Assembly (NCBI GenBank): GCA_037783415.1
Contig: JAZGTN010000150.1
Span: forward strand, 4,216,001-4,280,000
Direction of reading: 5' to 3'
Source of the DNA: Leptasterias polaris
Taxonomy: Eukaryota; Echinodermata; Asteroidea; Forcipulatida; Asteriidae
DNA: 64,000 nt
Position numbers and translations under genes: made by a program. Shown in pieces: positions 24,899 through 36,210 of this stretch; positions within the stretch are counted from its first letter, which is position 1; the number at the start of each line of letters is the position of its first letter. The notes under the pieces were generated by a model. The model was given only the letters and a program-made list of their open reading frames with translations. It ran no database searches and had not been told where the DNA came from.

Positions 24899-27800
24899 TT
24901 AATATGTCTCATCAAATCGCGAGTCCAAGTACTCCATACTGTTTACAGGCGGGTATTTATTACTGTTACCGATGCACTCGATGGTGGCGTCGAAGCTAGG
25001 GTAGCCGAAGAAAACAACTGACTGGCGGCTCTGGCCCCGTTCCTCTTCCGAATCGTCCAAGAGAACACGGTGTTTCTGTAATACAAGATTGATACAAAGA
25101 AATCATGCTATGTTTCCAATTTCCATCAATAAGTTAGCCCCGGTGTGTTGTAAAACACAAATGCGAATGTGTATCCATTCCGAAAATACTTTACCCTGTA
25201 TTTTGTTTTGTGGACTTCGTCCCCAGTCTCCTGTGGAATTTTGTGGCATGATGCCTGGGCCAGTTGGGCAGGAGAGTACACCGTTATAGGGTAAAAACTG
25301 GTTAAGCCTGAATGTTTTAATGCTTACCGTAGCAATGTACAGATCGGATGTCCATCTCTGCAATAAGTCGCCAATATTGACTACAATCCCGCCCTCAACC
25401 AGCGGTACTCTTATGTAGTTACCGTCACGTTTACAGACCTGTTGCAATAAGGAATTGATTACAGTGACTCTGTACTGTAGTGGGATGTCCACATTAACAC
25501 AGTGAAAAACCTAATTTTAATTTAACGAAAGATTCTTAAAACGAGGCAGAGTATAAACTGAGATCCGATTAGTGATATACGATCAATGTTGACACCTCTG
25601 TCAAGAAATTTCAATACTATGATCGCATACAGCATTCACATGTAACTCTAGTGGGATTTGAACCCATAACCTGCTACGTATTTTACTCTGATTACTCTTA
25701 GGCACTTCTAATGTCTGTCTCTCTTTTTAATACTTGGGTCTAACAAATACTAGACTTGATTTCAAGTCTGAGATCGCGGTTATTTCTCTGCATCAGCCAC
25801 GAAAATCCCCCCCCCCCCCGCAGATTGGCTATCAGTATCACGCGCTCTAACTCGCAATCTCAGACTTGACCCTCTTGTGTAAAGGGATATTCATTTATTC
25901 ACAACTGACATTTAAATAACAACACTATGCCAGAGAGATGACCAATCAGGAGGCCACAAAACTCCTGTTGGCTGCGTCGGCTGCGTCTATTCCCAATAGG
26001 TTATACTAACTTCAGCATTTTCTGTAAAATCGATCGAGTCATTGTTTTTATTTTTATAGTGCTTTGTACGTATGCTATTTCTAATTTATACATAAAATAA
26101 TACTAGGTGTATTCTAAAAGTATTGAAATAAACATGACAAATAACCTGATCCTTTTAGACGAAAAACTGTTCCCTTATATTTGAATGGAATCATCTAATG
26201 ATTTTCCCAACGTTTTTTATTTATTTTGAATTTAAAAACTATAATCACTTTGGGTTTTTTGTTTCCAAACTGCAAGTTGAATCACTGAGCAGAGGCAGAT
26301 TAGTTACATGTGCATCAATGTTGTATTTATGTACTATATCCCGTGGTATAAACGGTCAAGTTTGAAATGTGCATTTTATTGACGGCTCCTGAGATTCTGA
26401 CCAATCAGTGTTCCGTCCACTATTGGACTAATTCGCCATAGGGTGTGTACAAACCGAAAAACAATGTTCCCAAGTCTGTTATCGTAGGTTAAAGACTAAA
26501 AACCACGATCACAGACTTGGAACCAAGTCTAAACAAATACCTGAAAGGGTTCCCTTTATTACCGTGGTGGGGATAGCCATAGCTTGTATTCAGGACATGT
26601 GGAAGATTTGCATGTCAGATTGTATCGTAAACTTGGTGTGATCCCTGGCTATATGGCAGTTACTTGTTTATTGGTTTCTGACATGGCACCCCGAACAAAG
26701 GTATTGACAAAGAATAATATGGATTTATATCGCGCTTTATCACACCCAAGGGCGTCTCAAAGCGCTTCGAACATTATTACCCCTGGTCACTGGGCCATTT
26801 ATTTCATTCCTTAAACCATCTCAACTCCCTGGGGAGTATACAGCCTGTGCTGCAATATATGCGCTACTAGGCTTAATCAATCACAAGAACCATCTCTGCC
26901 CTCACAGGTACCCATTTTACCCCTGGGTGGAGAGAAGCAATTATAGTTAAGTGTCTTGCTCAGGGACACAAGTGTCACGACTGGGACTCGAACCCACACT
27001 CTGCTGAACAGAAACACCAGAGCTTGAGTTCGGTGCTCTTAACCGCTCGGCCACGACACGCCATAAGAAGGTAGACCGCCAACATTAGGGCTAGATTGCT
27101 AAGTCGGTAGAGCATCGGCACATTACTACGGAAATCGTAGGTTCAAGTCCTGCATGCTCTTGCCAAAAGATTTTCAACCCAAATTATTTACAATTTACCC
27201 AGACAGTTTCCTTTGTGGTTTGTTTATATTACTCGAAAGATTTGTTGAAGCTATCTTTGTTCTTATTCTGCGTGAGGCCCATTCTTGTCAATTTGCCTTT
27301 ACCTCTAAGCCCGGTGTCTTTTGAAACAGCAGAGTTAGGGCTCCGTAGTCCGTGTGCTCACCACACCGTACTTGTTGCTCCTTAACTGTGACGTCACTCA
27401 GGGAAGGGTAGAACAGTGTCCGGAGACAATTCATATTAGGCTCTGCATGGCGCTTCACGAAAAACAAAGGGTCCTGCAGATGAGACAAAACTGTAGCAAA
27501 TTATTTTGGTGATTCGTTTTTGTGTTCGTCTCCTTTGCACATTTTCTTTGAAGTTAAATGTTACCTGTAAAACCTGGATGGCACATTGTTGAGATTTATA
27601 TTTGTGATATTTTATAGTATTTACCAAGACTTCTCTCAGTGCATTTCAAGCATGTTCTTCACATCTTGTTCTGGTGATGGTTTTGGGGGCTTTGGGGTAT
27701 TTATTTGTGTTCGTTGGTTTTATTTATTTTTCGTGTGTGATCTTCTCAAGAGGTTTGTATATTGGATTCTGTGATTTAGTATTTCGTGAATTCCTCACGG

Positions 27801-29827
27801 TACAGGTTGAAGAACTACCTCGCAGGATCTAATTGTACATGTACTTGGGATATCTCACCTCAAGGTTAAGGCCATGGGCCAAGACTTCCAAGACTCGGTC
27901 GTGTAGAGGTACACACATCTCAAAGAAACTTTTGTTGCCAGTCTTGAATCCAGGACACGTTGATTCCATGGGCCACTCCTTCATACAAAATGATATGAAA
28001 GTATAGGCTGCACTCAAAATTGTACACAAGCCGACTTGTGTGCGAGTCTGTCAACTCACCCAGTAACAGCCTGCAATCGTGGACCCTCCTTTGTTCAACT
28101 CTTTATCACACAATTATACGTGTGTATAAATTTGTGTATCCTTATCATAGGTCATTCCAATTAGTGAATATTGTACACTGGCTGTTTCTTGTAGCTAGAG
28201 TAGTGTACTTATTTGCCTTCCAACGTGTTAACTTTTTGGACTCTATTTAAATGTTCAATAGCTTCTGACTGGCACCCCCGAACAAAGATATTGACAAAAT
28301 AGAGAGACCGCCAACATAGGGCTAGACCGCTTGGTTGGTAGAGTGGCGGCACGTTAATCCGGAGGTCGTTGGTTCAAATCCCGCTCTAGTCTTTGCTCAA
28401 CCCAAAATCATTTAAATTAACACGGACAGTTTCCCCTGTGGTTTATTAATGGACACTATTTTGTCACATTAATCTTTACTTACGTCATCTTCAGTAGCTG
28501 TACTGTAATTAAACGACTCTTTCAGGTCGCCGTATTGGCGGTCCGGATTGAGGCTGTAATAAACACAATTATTAAGATTTTAATTTTCCTTTACTTTTTT
28601 CAATTTATTTATATATGTATATAGCTTTTAACATAAACAAATGCTGCTTACCGTTCCCTATTGAGATGGGCATAGCCATGGCTCCCTGTAGTAGATATGG
28701 GCGGGTTTTGTTTTCCCTCAAAGGGAAGATTGAAAAACGCTTTCGAAACTTGGTACAACTCGTCAACCTGCAGAAACAAATCGTAAATTACTAACTTGCA
28801 ATAGACTGCAAGTCTCGCGCGCATTCGAACTTCCGGGACCATAGTGGTCCCAACCATATGGAGTTTTACGTGGGCGAGATTTTGTTTCGTCAATTATTTT
28901 AGTTTAACGTAGGTTTTGTTGGGAATGTAATACTAAGTGATAACAAAATATGAAAGTAAAACCAATTCAAAAATATAACGAAGAAAACCCGAGAATTAAA
29001 CTTGACCTCAGCTTCCGGTTATTGCAAAAAAATTTAGAATTTTGTGCTCGCCTCCGATCATAAAACTTATGTAAACGCTTGTTTTGGATGAGCGGTTATA
29101 ATCGCCAGATGCTGTAATTGCAAAGCGAACCCTTTTCATTGCAGTATATGGTTGTTGAGGCGTCCGCATCCTCTAAACTGCGATCCACGGGTCAATTTTA
29201 AACCCGTTTGACCATCACAAATCCGCGTAAGGGGTTTCTAAAAAGTTAACATCAAATAAGCATCCTTGTCCCAGAGTTTTAATTTCTTTTTATAATAATA
29301 ATTAACACACTGTTGTGTATTTTTTTCAAAAGCTAAAACTTTTCATAAAATTGTAATGATTTATTTTTGTTGTTCAGATTTTGTCATGAGATATAATTTA
29401 AAACAAAGATTTAATTTCTGAAATAAAAATGTTCTTCGTTTGACATGTTTTCTCGTTCGGATACGCGCGAGACTTGCACAGTCTATTGTCTTTTTCATTA
29501 TCATTTAACATTAGTTAAGGAAAAAAGCTTGTCACTTGTCAGTATGTGCTGACAACGTACAAATGAGAACGTAGCAACCAAACAGTTCCCTCGCTTGAGG
29601 TTTTTTAAGTTGGCGACATGAATTTTGGGATGTGCAAAAAAAAGAAAATGTCATACTTTATCTTGTGGGAAGTCTGTGTTGACGATGTAGAAGAAACCGA
29701 TGGTCGTAAGAGCTTTGTGAACATCATCTACGAGCTTCTGAAACTGAGTGGTGTCTGGTTTTGTCAGTGACAGTCTATAAGCACTGAAGTCAATCACAGG
29801 TATCTCAGCTTCTGTAGAGTCCCCCAT
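24899..29827 (-). CDS. Fe(II)/2-oxoglutarate oxygenase, IPNS-like, copy 2 (7 exons, complete)
   Basis: Tandem paralogue of the gene at 4112-9064 with the same seven-exon structure. Exons: 29657-29827, 28652-28767, 28484-28553, 27859-27978, 27303-27473, 25328-25438, 24899-25075. It encodes 311 residues and all splice sites are GT-AG. Iron ligands are H199-x-D201 (GEHTDYGA) and H255 (KHRVLL), with RxS at R270-S272. Exon 1 is nearly identical in DNA to that of the other copies, whereas exon 2 and exon 7 have diverged strongly. Intron 1 is largely made of an inverted-repeat element (28800-29487) ending about 33 bases upstream of exon 2. Intron 4 contains a tRNA-like element copy, and intron 5 contains a 781 bp transposon plus a second, SINE-interrupted tRNA-like element. 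The broken PIN-like/CXC gene lies just upstream. Intact reading frame and catalytic residues argue for a functional gene; substrate unknown. Confidence 0.87.
25751..26531. mobile_element. 781 bp MULE-like TIR element with 9-bp target duplication
   Basis: Both ends begin TAGACTTGRTTYCAAGTCTG (read inward), forming inverted repeats of about 31 bp that also fold on themselves (AGACTTG...CAAGTCT). The element is flanked by the perfect 9 bp direct repeat AACAAATAC at 25742-25750 and 26532-26540. Nine-base duplications are characteristic of the Mutator superfamily. It lies in intron 5 of oxygenase copy 2 and has no long reading frame, so it is non-autonomous. Confidence 0.8.
26680..27225 (+). mobile_element. 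tRNA-like repetitive element split by a SINE
   Basis: Left part ACCCCGAACAAAGGTATTGA (26687-26706), then the SINE 26707-27064, then GTAGACCGCCAACAT with the tRNA-like core 27087-27160 (GTCGGTAGAGC, GGTTCAAGTCC) and the GACAGTTTCC tail. Collinear with 28255-28450 once the SINE is removed. Confidence 0.6.
26707..27064 (-). mobile_element. tRNA-derived SINE (Leu/Ser-type head)
   Basis: On the minus strand the 5' end reads GTGGCCGAGCGGTTAAGAGC, an A box of a long-variable-arm tRNA. A B box GGGTTCGAGTCCC follows. The body ends in the common SINE tail (TTTGAGACGCCCTTGGGTGT and GCGCGATATAAATCC). It interrupts another tRNA-like element (see 26680-27225). Confidence 0.7.
28255..28450 (+). mobile_element. 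tRNA-like repetitive element, copy in intron 4 of oxygenase copy 2
   Basis: Contains a tRNA-like core (28318-28390) with an A-box-like TTGGTTGGTAGAGTGG and a B-box-like GGTTCAAATCC. It ends in ACAGTTTCCCCTGTGGTTTA. The same order is seen at 26680-27225. Its tail alone recurs near 9540-9610 and 23165-23235. Stem pairing is poor, so it is a SINE rather than a tRNA gene. Confidence 0.6.
28800..29487 (-). mobile_element. M1 element in intron 1 of oxygenase copy 2
   Basis: Inverted relative to the copy at 21572, with both terminal repeats present (one carries a 2-base deletion). It fills most of the 889-base intron and ends about 33 bases upstream of exon 2, close to the region expected to hold the branch point and pyrimidine tract. 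Confidence 0.8.
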
Positions 29828-30239
29828 GGCGTGTAGACTATCAACTGCGCACAGAAATCACATTGTTCATTAAAAATTTGCTGTTTTTTGGCACTGCTAA
29901 CAGTGCTAAAGTTCATGCCACAAAATCGACAAAACCCTTGAGGTTGACCCTAGATATACAACCCACTGACGCGCCAATTATCCAGAGACATATGGAGTTC
30001 CCGAAATAACCTCACAATTGCATGAGTACACAACTATCGTTGGTTCATAAAGTTATGATAATGTGATTTCAAAGGTGCGTACAGTCACGGTTCAAGGTCG
30101 TGATCCTGCTTTGCTATGCAGAGGCTTGTTTACAATAATGCATCAGGTCCTAGTCAGGTCTATTTTCGTTCAAGTTTTTTGGGGATTAGTAAAACTATAC
30201 ATTTTTGGAATCTGTAGAGCACACTGAATCACAAAACTG

Positions 30240-30750
30240 ATGTTTCCATTTGCACAAAGGTACTCTTGGCGGCCATCTTGAATTTTTCAAAATGGCCGCC
30301 AAACTTTCAATAATTTTCAATATTATGGATTCTAGATGACATGGCAACTTGATTTAAATGACTAAATCTACATTTTCATGGTCGAGGAACCTAATGGTAC
30401 CACTTTCAATGACTTGAGTGGCAGCCATCTTGGATTTTTTTTCAAAATGGCTGCAAAAAATTTACATATTTCACAATTTCCTCTATTTTTGATTCTAGAT
30501 GAGCTAGGTTTTTTATTTCAACTACTAATTCTACTTCTGTTTGGGGTTGGTAGGGACCTGAAGCAGGACCAATAACAATGACCTGATTGGTGGCTATCTT
30601 GGTTGTTTTTCAAATGCCACCAACAATTTGCATATCTGCATATTTTTTGATATATCAGCTTACATGAACTCAATTTTAACTACTAAATCAACTGTTCCGA
30701 TGGCAAGGGATATCTAAGGCACAATTACCATGAACTGATTGAGAGCTTAT
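30240..30750. repeat. Diverged tandem array of about 170-bp units
   Basis: Three units, each with a (G/C)CCATCTTG...TTTTTCAAAATGGC core, then ATTCTAGATGA or similar, then AACTACTAAATC. It lies directly downstream of the stop of the broken PIN-like/CXC gene and may be its 3' region or part of the same mobile unit. Confidence 0.6.
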
Positions 30751-30765
30751 AGTTCTCACTAAGAT

Positions 30766-33313
30766 TTACAAATCATCGTCATCACTTTCACCCATGGCGC
30801 TTCGGTCTTGAGAATCTTCATCGTTCTGGCATTGAGTGCTGCATTGACAAAGGTCCGTACAGGTCAAGTTCTTTGATCTGCAAGAACATCTATTGGAAGA
30901 GCAGTCTGTTTTGCATTGGCATCTTATCATCTCGATGATAGCTGCAGGTGCAGGAAGTATCTCGCTTGTGACAGGTTTCACCTCACTATCTTTGTCCTTC
31001 TTAAAGCCATTTTGCAGTGGATCTAGGAACTCCTGCCAGGCTATACTTGCCTGACCCCATACTCTAGCCTGTATGTGGGCTCTCAGGATGTGCTGCTTGA
31101 GAGCATCGACGGCCGGGGGAAGTTTGTCGCTTTCAGCCATGTGCTTGCAGAATAGATGCCATCGCAGCTCAGGGATGCTCTTGATTTGGATGCCCTTTGG
31201 TGAATAGGCCGCACTTACAAATGTACCTAACGTGGAAATCACATCTTCGGTAACTTCAGTAGCATCTGAAAGCATCTGCAGACTATTTATGACATCGTCA
31301 CCTGTTTTGAGGTAAACTTGCAGCCAGGTTGTCTTGCCTATTCGTGAGAACTTCCCAGTGTTGTCTGCTCCTGTGAATGCATGAAAGGCTGGCAGGGCTT
31401 TTGCTCTTTCTGCACTAAGAGCTGTCCATATTGGCTGTACTTCGATTACACCGGAAACCATTGAAATTGATGTGTTCCTCAGGAGGAGGTCTTAATTGGC
31501 TATAAGCAGCACCAGTACATCTGTGTCTGGAGAAAAGACCATCAACTTTGCATCTTGTGTGTTTCGTTGTGATGCTAAAACTGCCTGATGGATCAGCAGT
31601 GTATCGGCTTCTTCATGGTTGTTGTTCTCAAAGAGCAGCTCACTGTTGCTCCTGGTCCATCCCGAGGCAGACGCCACAATCAGTTTGGATGAGTCTTTAT
31701 TGTATTCCAGGGTTTTCTCTGCCAAATACTCGGTCAGATCAGACTTTGTTTTCTCATGGGATAGGAACCGGCTCATTGGAATGTGTTTGATGTTGGTGTT
31801 ATCTCTGATCTGATATTGGATCGGTTGCTTTCCTTGTCTTCTTTTTTCCCTTGTGGTGCTCTTGAGGGAATCAGCCTTGTATGTATCAAACACCAGAACA
31901 ATCTCATCATAGTCTCTTGTAAGAGATAAGTCTATCATTGAACCATTCACTGAGATCTTTAACAGTTACTACAGTTGTTGGTTTCTTTGTTAGCTTCTGG
32001 ACAACTACCATACCATCAACCATTGCAACTTTGCGACAAGGGCAAGTATCTTCGCATAAGGTTAATTCCACGGTTCTTGTATCCATCACATCTTCCTGCA
32101 GGACAAGTGTACCTTCCAACTGCTGCTGATGTGGTGTTTTGGGGCTTGCCAGCATCTCAAGGGCGTGGATTAACTTTGACTTGTCAGTGCATGACAACAA
32201 CATTCCATTGGGAGCAAAGAGGGCTCTTGGGGTCAGGGTGAATTCATAGTTGCTGATGGCATGCTTTTGGTTGACTTCTCGGTTTGACTTGGCAAGGACC
32301 ATCAACCTGCCATACAGATCCTTTGTCTCTTTAAGATCTACAATCTTGTCACGGATTTTCACAGTGGTTTTTTTGTTGCCAGACATGAACATTTTGTTAT
32401 TTTGTCTTTTCACTGGTCCCCAAAGGCTGACATCACCATTAATTCGCTCCGACACGTAGTTTTCATATAGCGTCTGACCAGTGGCATCAATGTCCAAGAT
32501 TTGTGGTACATAAATATCTGGGATGTAGGCATGGGTGATAATGTTGTACAGCTGGTCACCATCAGCGACAAATGGATTACCATGATTCAGTATAGCAGCC
32601 TTTATTTTATCGATTATGACATGCTCCCTCTTGACTTTACTTGGTCCAAGATCATGATGCCCTGTTACTTTGTTGTCTTTCAAATCAAACTGTATCTTGA
32701 ACTGTCTTGACAGGCATGACATTTCTGGTGTGGCCATAAAGAATCTTTGTCTAGCATTGGCATTGTTGGAGATGCCAACCAGTCCAGACCGAGCCTTCAT
32801 TAACTTGTTCAAATGTTCACATGCATGGTCTGCTCCAATTGACACAAACGGAATGCTGTTCTTGGTGACTGACAAGTTGCCTGCTTCAAGTTCCTTCCAG
32901 GTCGCAGGGTGGTTGGTTTTTAGGTCGTACATGTCTGCGATGTATCGTGGCCAGAGGCGCTTGTACTTAATTCGGTCCATAGCAAAGAACATCTTGCTCA
33001 GTGCTTCTCCAGCTTCAAGGTGGAGCACCAAATCAGCATTTCGGGATGCTGCCACAAAGAAGAGGATAGTCTCCACTCGGTGTAGGTAGTTCATTATTGA
33101 CCTGAACATGGCATTCTTTGATCTCTGTGTCTCCCAATCCTTAAATGCCTTCATCACTTCAGCAGTGGTCAAAACATGGAGAAGGGTGGTGTTGGCATGC
33201 TTCACGGATGCGGATTTTGTGGATTTGTTTTCTTCATTGATACCGATGAACCTGACAATTTTCACATGTTTGTCCCAACAGGGCCCTTTTGTCCAAATAG
33301 TCCCAGTTTTGTT
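30766..33313 (-). pseudogene. PIN/FEN-like and CXC-domain multicopy gene, broken
   Basis: A long minus-strand coding region in three pieces: about 33313-31907, 31950-31492 and 31491-30766. The first two are in different frames and overlap at 31907-31950, so a one-base shift has occurred near 31940. The second and third are in the same frame, separated by a single TAA at 31492-31494. Between the breaks are NNHEEADTLLIHQA and SPDTDVLVLLIA, acidic motifs typical of a PIN/FEN-like nuclease fold, then LPAFHAFTGADNTGKF. The C-terminus has a CXC (TSO1/tesmin-like) cluster with pattern CxCx3Cx4CxCx6Cx3CxCx3C. Such proteins occur in many copies in fish, cnidarian and echinoderm genomes, recalled from memory, and probably spread as mobile DNA. 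The 5' end has an in-frame TAG at 33314-33316, which could also be a splice acceptor (CTGTAG). Probably inactive. Confidence 0.7.
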
Positions 33314-33435
33314 CTACAGATTTTGATAAACTGAACACCTTGCGGGTGCTTGAAAATGTTTACTCAATCAACTCGTACTTTCCAACCCACGATGCCCTTC
33401 CTACAGCTTTTAGTGGTTGCATTATTCGGGCATGG

Positions 33436-33676
33436 ATTTTCAAAGGGGTTTCTAAAAAACAAGTAAGCGTCCTTGTCCCTCAGTTTTAGTTTGTTTCAAT
33501 AACAATTTAAAAATTACAGCTCATATATTATAAAAGTTGGAGTGAGTATTTTTGTTGTTCAGATTTTTAAAAAGATATAATTTAAAACAAAGATTTGATT
33601 TCATATTTTTTTCTTCGTTTGGCGTGTTTTCTCGCACCGCACCGCACCGATACGCGCGAGACTTGCACAGTCTATT
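33436..33676 (-). mobile_element. M1 element, left-end fragment
   Basis: Inverted partial copy ending in the terminal repeat GCGAGACTTGCACAGTCTAT. A CGCAC triplication (ACCGCACCGCACCG) sits just inside the end. It is followed within about 26 bases by another inverted-repeat element at 33702. Confidence 0.65.
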
Positions 33677-33701
33677 CGGTTCAATTCTGATTGACCCGTG
33701 G

Positions 33702-34053
33702 GTTAAAGGGTGTGTACAACATTGGTAAGATTGAAAATATAAACGTTCACAGATTTGCACATAACTTACATGGTATAAAGATGGTCATGGTGGAAAATAC
33801 TTTTGCTTGAAATGCCATAGTTTTTAGGAAATGAGTAGGGCCTAAAACAATAGTCTTTATCATGCAGGATAAAATTCCGATGTTTGAAAACAAGTTTAAA
33901 ACATATGATAGAGTTTTTCACTGTTTTCTCATGACTCTGACGACCGAATGAGCTTAAACTTTCACAGGTTTGTTATTTCATGTACATGTATGTAAGGTCA
34001 CATCAAGTGTATATACAGGTCTTTGGCAATTACCAATGTTGTACACACCTTAA
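33702..34053. mobile_element. M3 element, inverted copy
   Basis: Same terminal words and interior as 63288-63641 on the other strand. It stands immediately beside an M1 fragment, upstream of the broken PIN-like/CXC gene. Confidence 0.7.
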
Positions 34054-34054
34054 T

Positions 34055-35116
34055 TAAGTTAGAGTGTGGAACGAAACTTACAGGGTCCTTCGCAAAACTA
34101 ATTTAATATCTCAGCCAAAATGTAGACTCAGAGATAGTGCTGTCCCATATTAAATCAATCTTTTTAATTCTCAGTAATTAAATAATATCGGTTTTCAATT
34201 TTTCATTCTGTCACCAAGTTATTTTTTTAGCTTATTGTTTCTTGCCTTTAATTATTTTGTTTCTTTCTCAGATTTTAATACCAAATCAGGATTGAAAGAC
34301 CCAGTTGCGTGTAATTTTTAAACTAAAAACTCCTTTTCTGTATTTTTAAAGCTTTTCTTATTGTAAATTGTTGCAATTCAGCATGTGGCTGCTTATAACA
34401 AGTTTGTCATTAAACCATTCTATACAATAAACAACTATTTATGGAGTAACTTTCAGGATATCACCGATGCGATAACATCATACTCACGTTTGTGTTGAGA
34501 CTTGTTGTCACTCTGTACTGTTAGCAGCTTTCAAAATGTACCACTGCACCGTTTAACTGCAATGACCGCCCATCAATGTCGAACATCTACTGATACTTTG
34601 GGGTTTGTTTGTTTGTTTGTTTGTTTGGATGTTTTTTTGTTTGTTATTCTTGAAATTAAATGCAAAAAGAATTGATAGTACATCAATTTAATTTACCTGT
34701 TGCTGTATTATAAACTGGTTGTCGGGCTGTATTTGTCAGAATTATGGTGCATAAAAGTCGTTCTTTATTGGCTTAATCCATGCCAAATGCAACTTATAGC
34801 AGGTGTCCTGTGAACACCAAAGGAACTGAAAATCTTTTCCTGGCTCGTATACGTGCTGACATAGAACTGTGTGTACCACCAATGGGCCACGAAACACATT
34901 CAATATCAGTGGCTTATGGTACTAGCGGACAATCATGCAGGTGAACTTGTGTGTATTTACTTTAGAAGTTCAAATAATATACAAAAGGGAAGTCATTGCG
35001 CTCGTCGTAGCGTAGTCTTGATTCACGACGTTCGTTTTGACTTGACTTGGCGTAATCGCAATCGCAACACGAATTTCTGGCGAAGACATCTGTATCTAAC
35101 ACAAAAATGTGGATCT
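34055..35116. other. No recognised gene
   Basis: AT-rich intergenic DNA apart from a GTTT microsatellite. Confidence 0.5.
34603..34642. repeat. (GTTT)n microsatellite
   Basis: TTTGTTTGTTTG units in non-coding DNA. Confidence 0.85.
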
Positions 35117-35310
35117 GGGCCAAATTTCATAGAGCTGCTTAAGCACAAGAATTAGCTAAGCACAACAAAATGTCGCTTACCAGAATAAGGGTACCAGCCA
35201 AACTACCATTTCACATGTACAAATTGTGACTGGTATCCTGCTCATTTCTGTTAATAGCAGACAATTGTTAAGCAATTTTTCTGCTTAAGCAGCTCTATGA
35301 AATTGGGCCC
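35117..35310. mobile_element. MITE with GGGCC...CATAGAGCTGCTTAAGCA ends
   Basis: A 194-base element whose ends are inverted copies of CATAGAGCTGCTTAAGCA preceded by a GGGCC-rich word. A partial copy sits at 38929-39085, where it runs into a poly-C tract. Confidence 0.7.
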
Positions 35311-36210
35311 TGGTTTTACGGGAAGTTTTACTTTTTTTTTCTTCTAAATTTCCACATAAATTCAAGAGTAAGAAAAATAACAACTGAACAAGTTTTTGAG
35401 ATGTGAAAAAATCAGATATAATTGCAATCTCCATTTCTTTCACTGCGTTGTGTACAAATCGTGCCTAATGTCCAGGTGAGTGCACACCACTAAATAAACT
35501 CCCTTAGTATACAGTACACAACTTATAAATATTCACAAATACTCATAGAAATCTCAAAGATTTTAACAGTGAATAGAAAATTATCCATTGACTCATAAAA
35601 TGTTATCTGCTCAACCTGACACGGGTTGTCCCAAGGTCCGTCGAGTTATTCTCCCCCTAAATAAAGACACACTTCTGTAAATTTCCAAACGTACGAGCGC
35701 ATCAATCTTGAAAAAAATTATCATACAAATCTCGACAAATAGGACTACTTTTCAGAGACTGTATCATCATCCAAAATGCTTCAATTTGGAAGTCAGCAAA
35801 CCCTCGGGTCACAATATTGTGCAAATTGTTTACATCTGTTCCTCATTAGTTGGCTCTTCTGTCTATAATATTTTGAGGGACTACAGGATATTCATGAAGC
35901 TTTGGCTGTTTTCTACCTATTTTAATGGGCTGCATACATCCTGAAGAAGCACGTGGCAGCAATTAATTGTAATCTCAAAAAACATCATAAACCAAAGGAT
36001 GACTATAAAATAAGACAGTGTGCGCACTTGGTATCTCTACGGTATAGGCTATACATTTGACCCATTGACGTCACTGGGGCTACGATATAAACAGTACTAC
36101 AGTGTACTTTGACACACGTAACGAGTAATACAATATCCCAGATAACATTCATATATTGGGCAAACGCTGGTTTTTGGTCGGCAATGTCGGTGTTGTTATT
36201 GTGTCAGCAA

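Noticed and set aside
26975..27063. tRNA-Leu or tRNA-Ser gene on the minus strand
   Set aside because: It is continuous with a SINE body and tail and has mismatched acceptor pairing.
27087..27160. tRNA gene
   Set aside because: A and B boxes are present but stems pair poorly and the whole block is repeated at 28318 with the same flanks, so it is a repetitive element.
31548..33326. Several plus-strand open frames of 60-140 codons
   Set aside because: They are antisense shadows of the PIN-like/CXC coding region on the minus strand.
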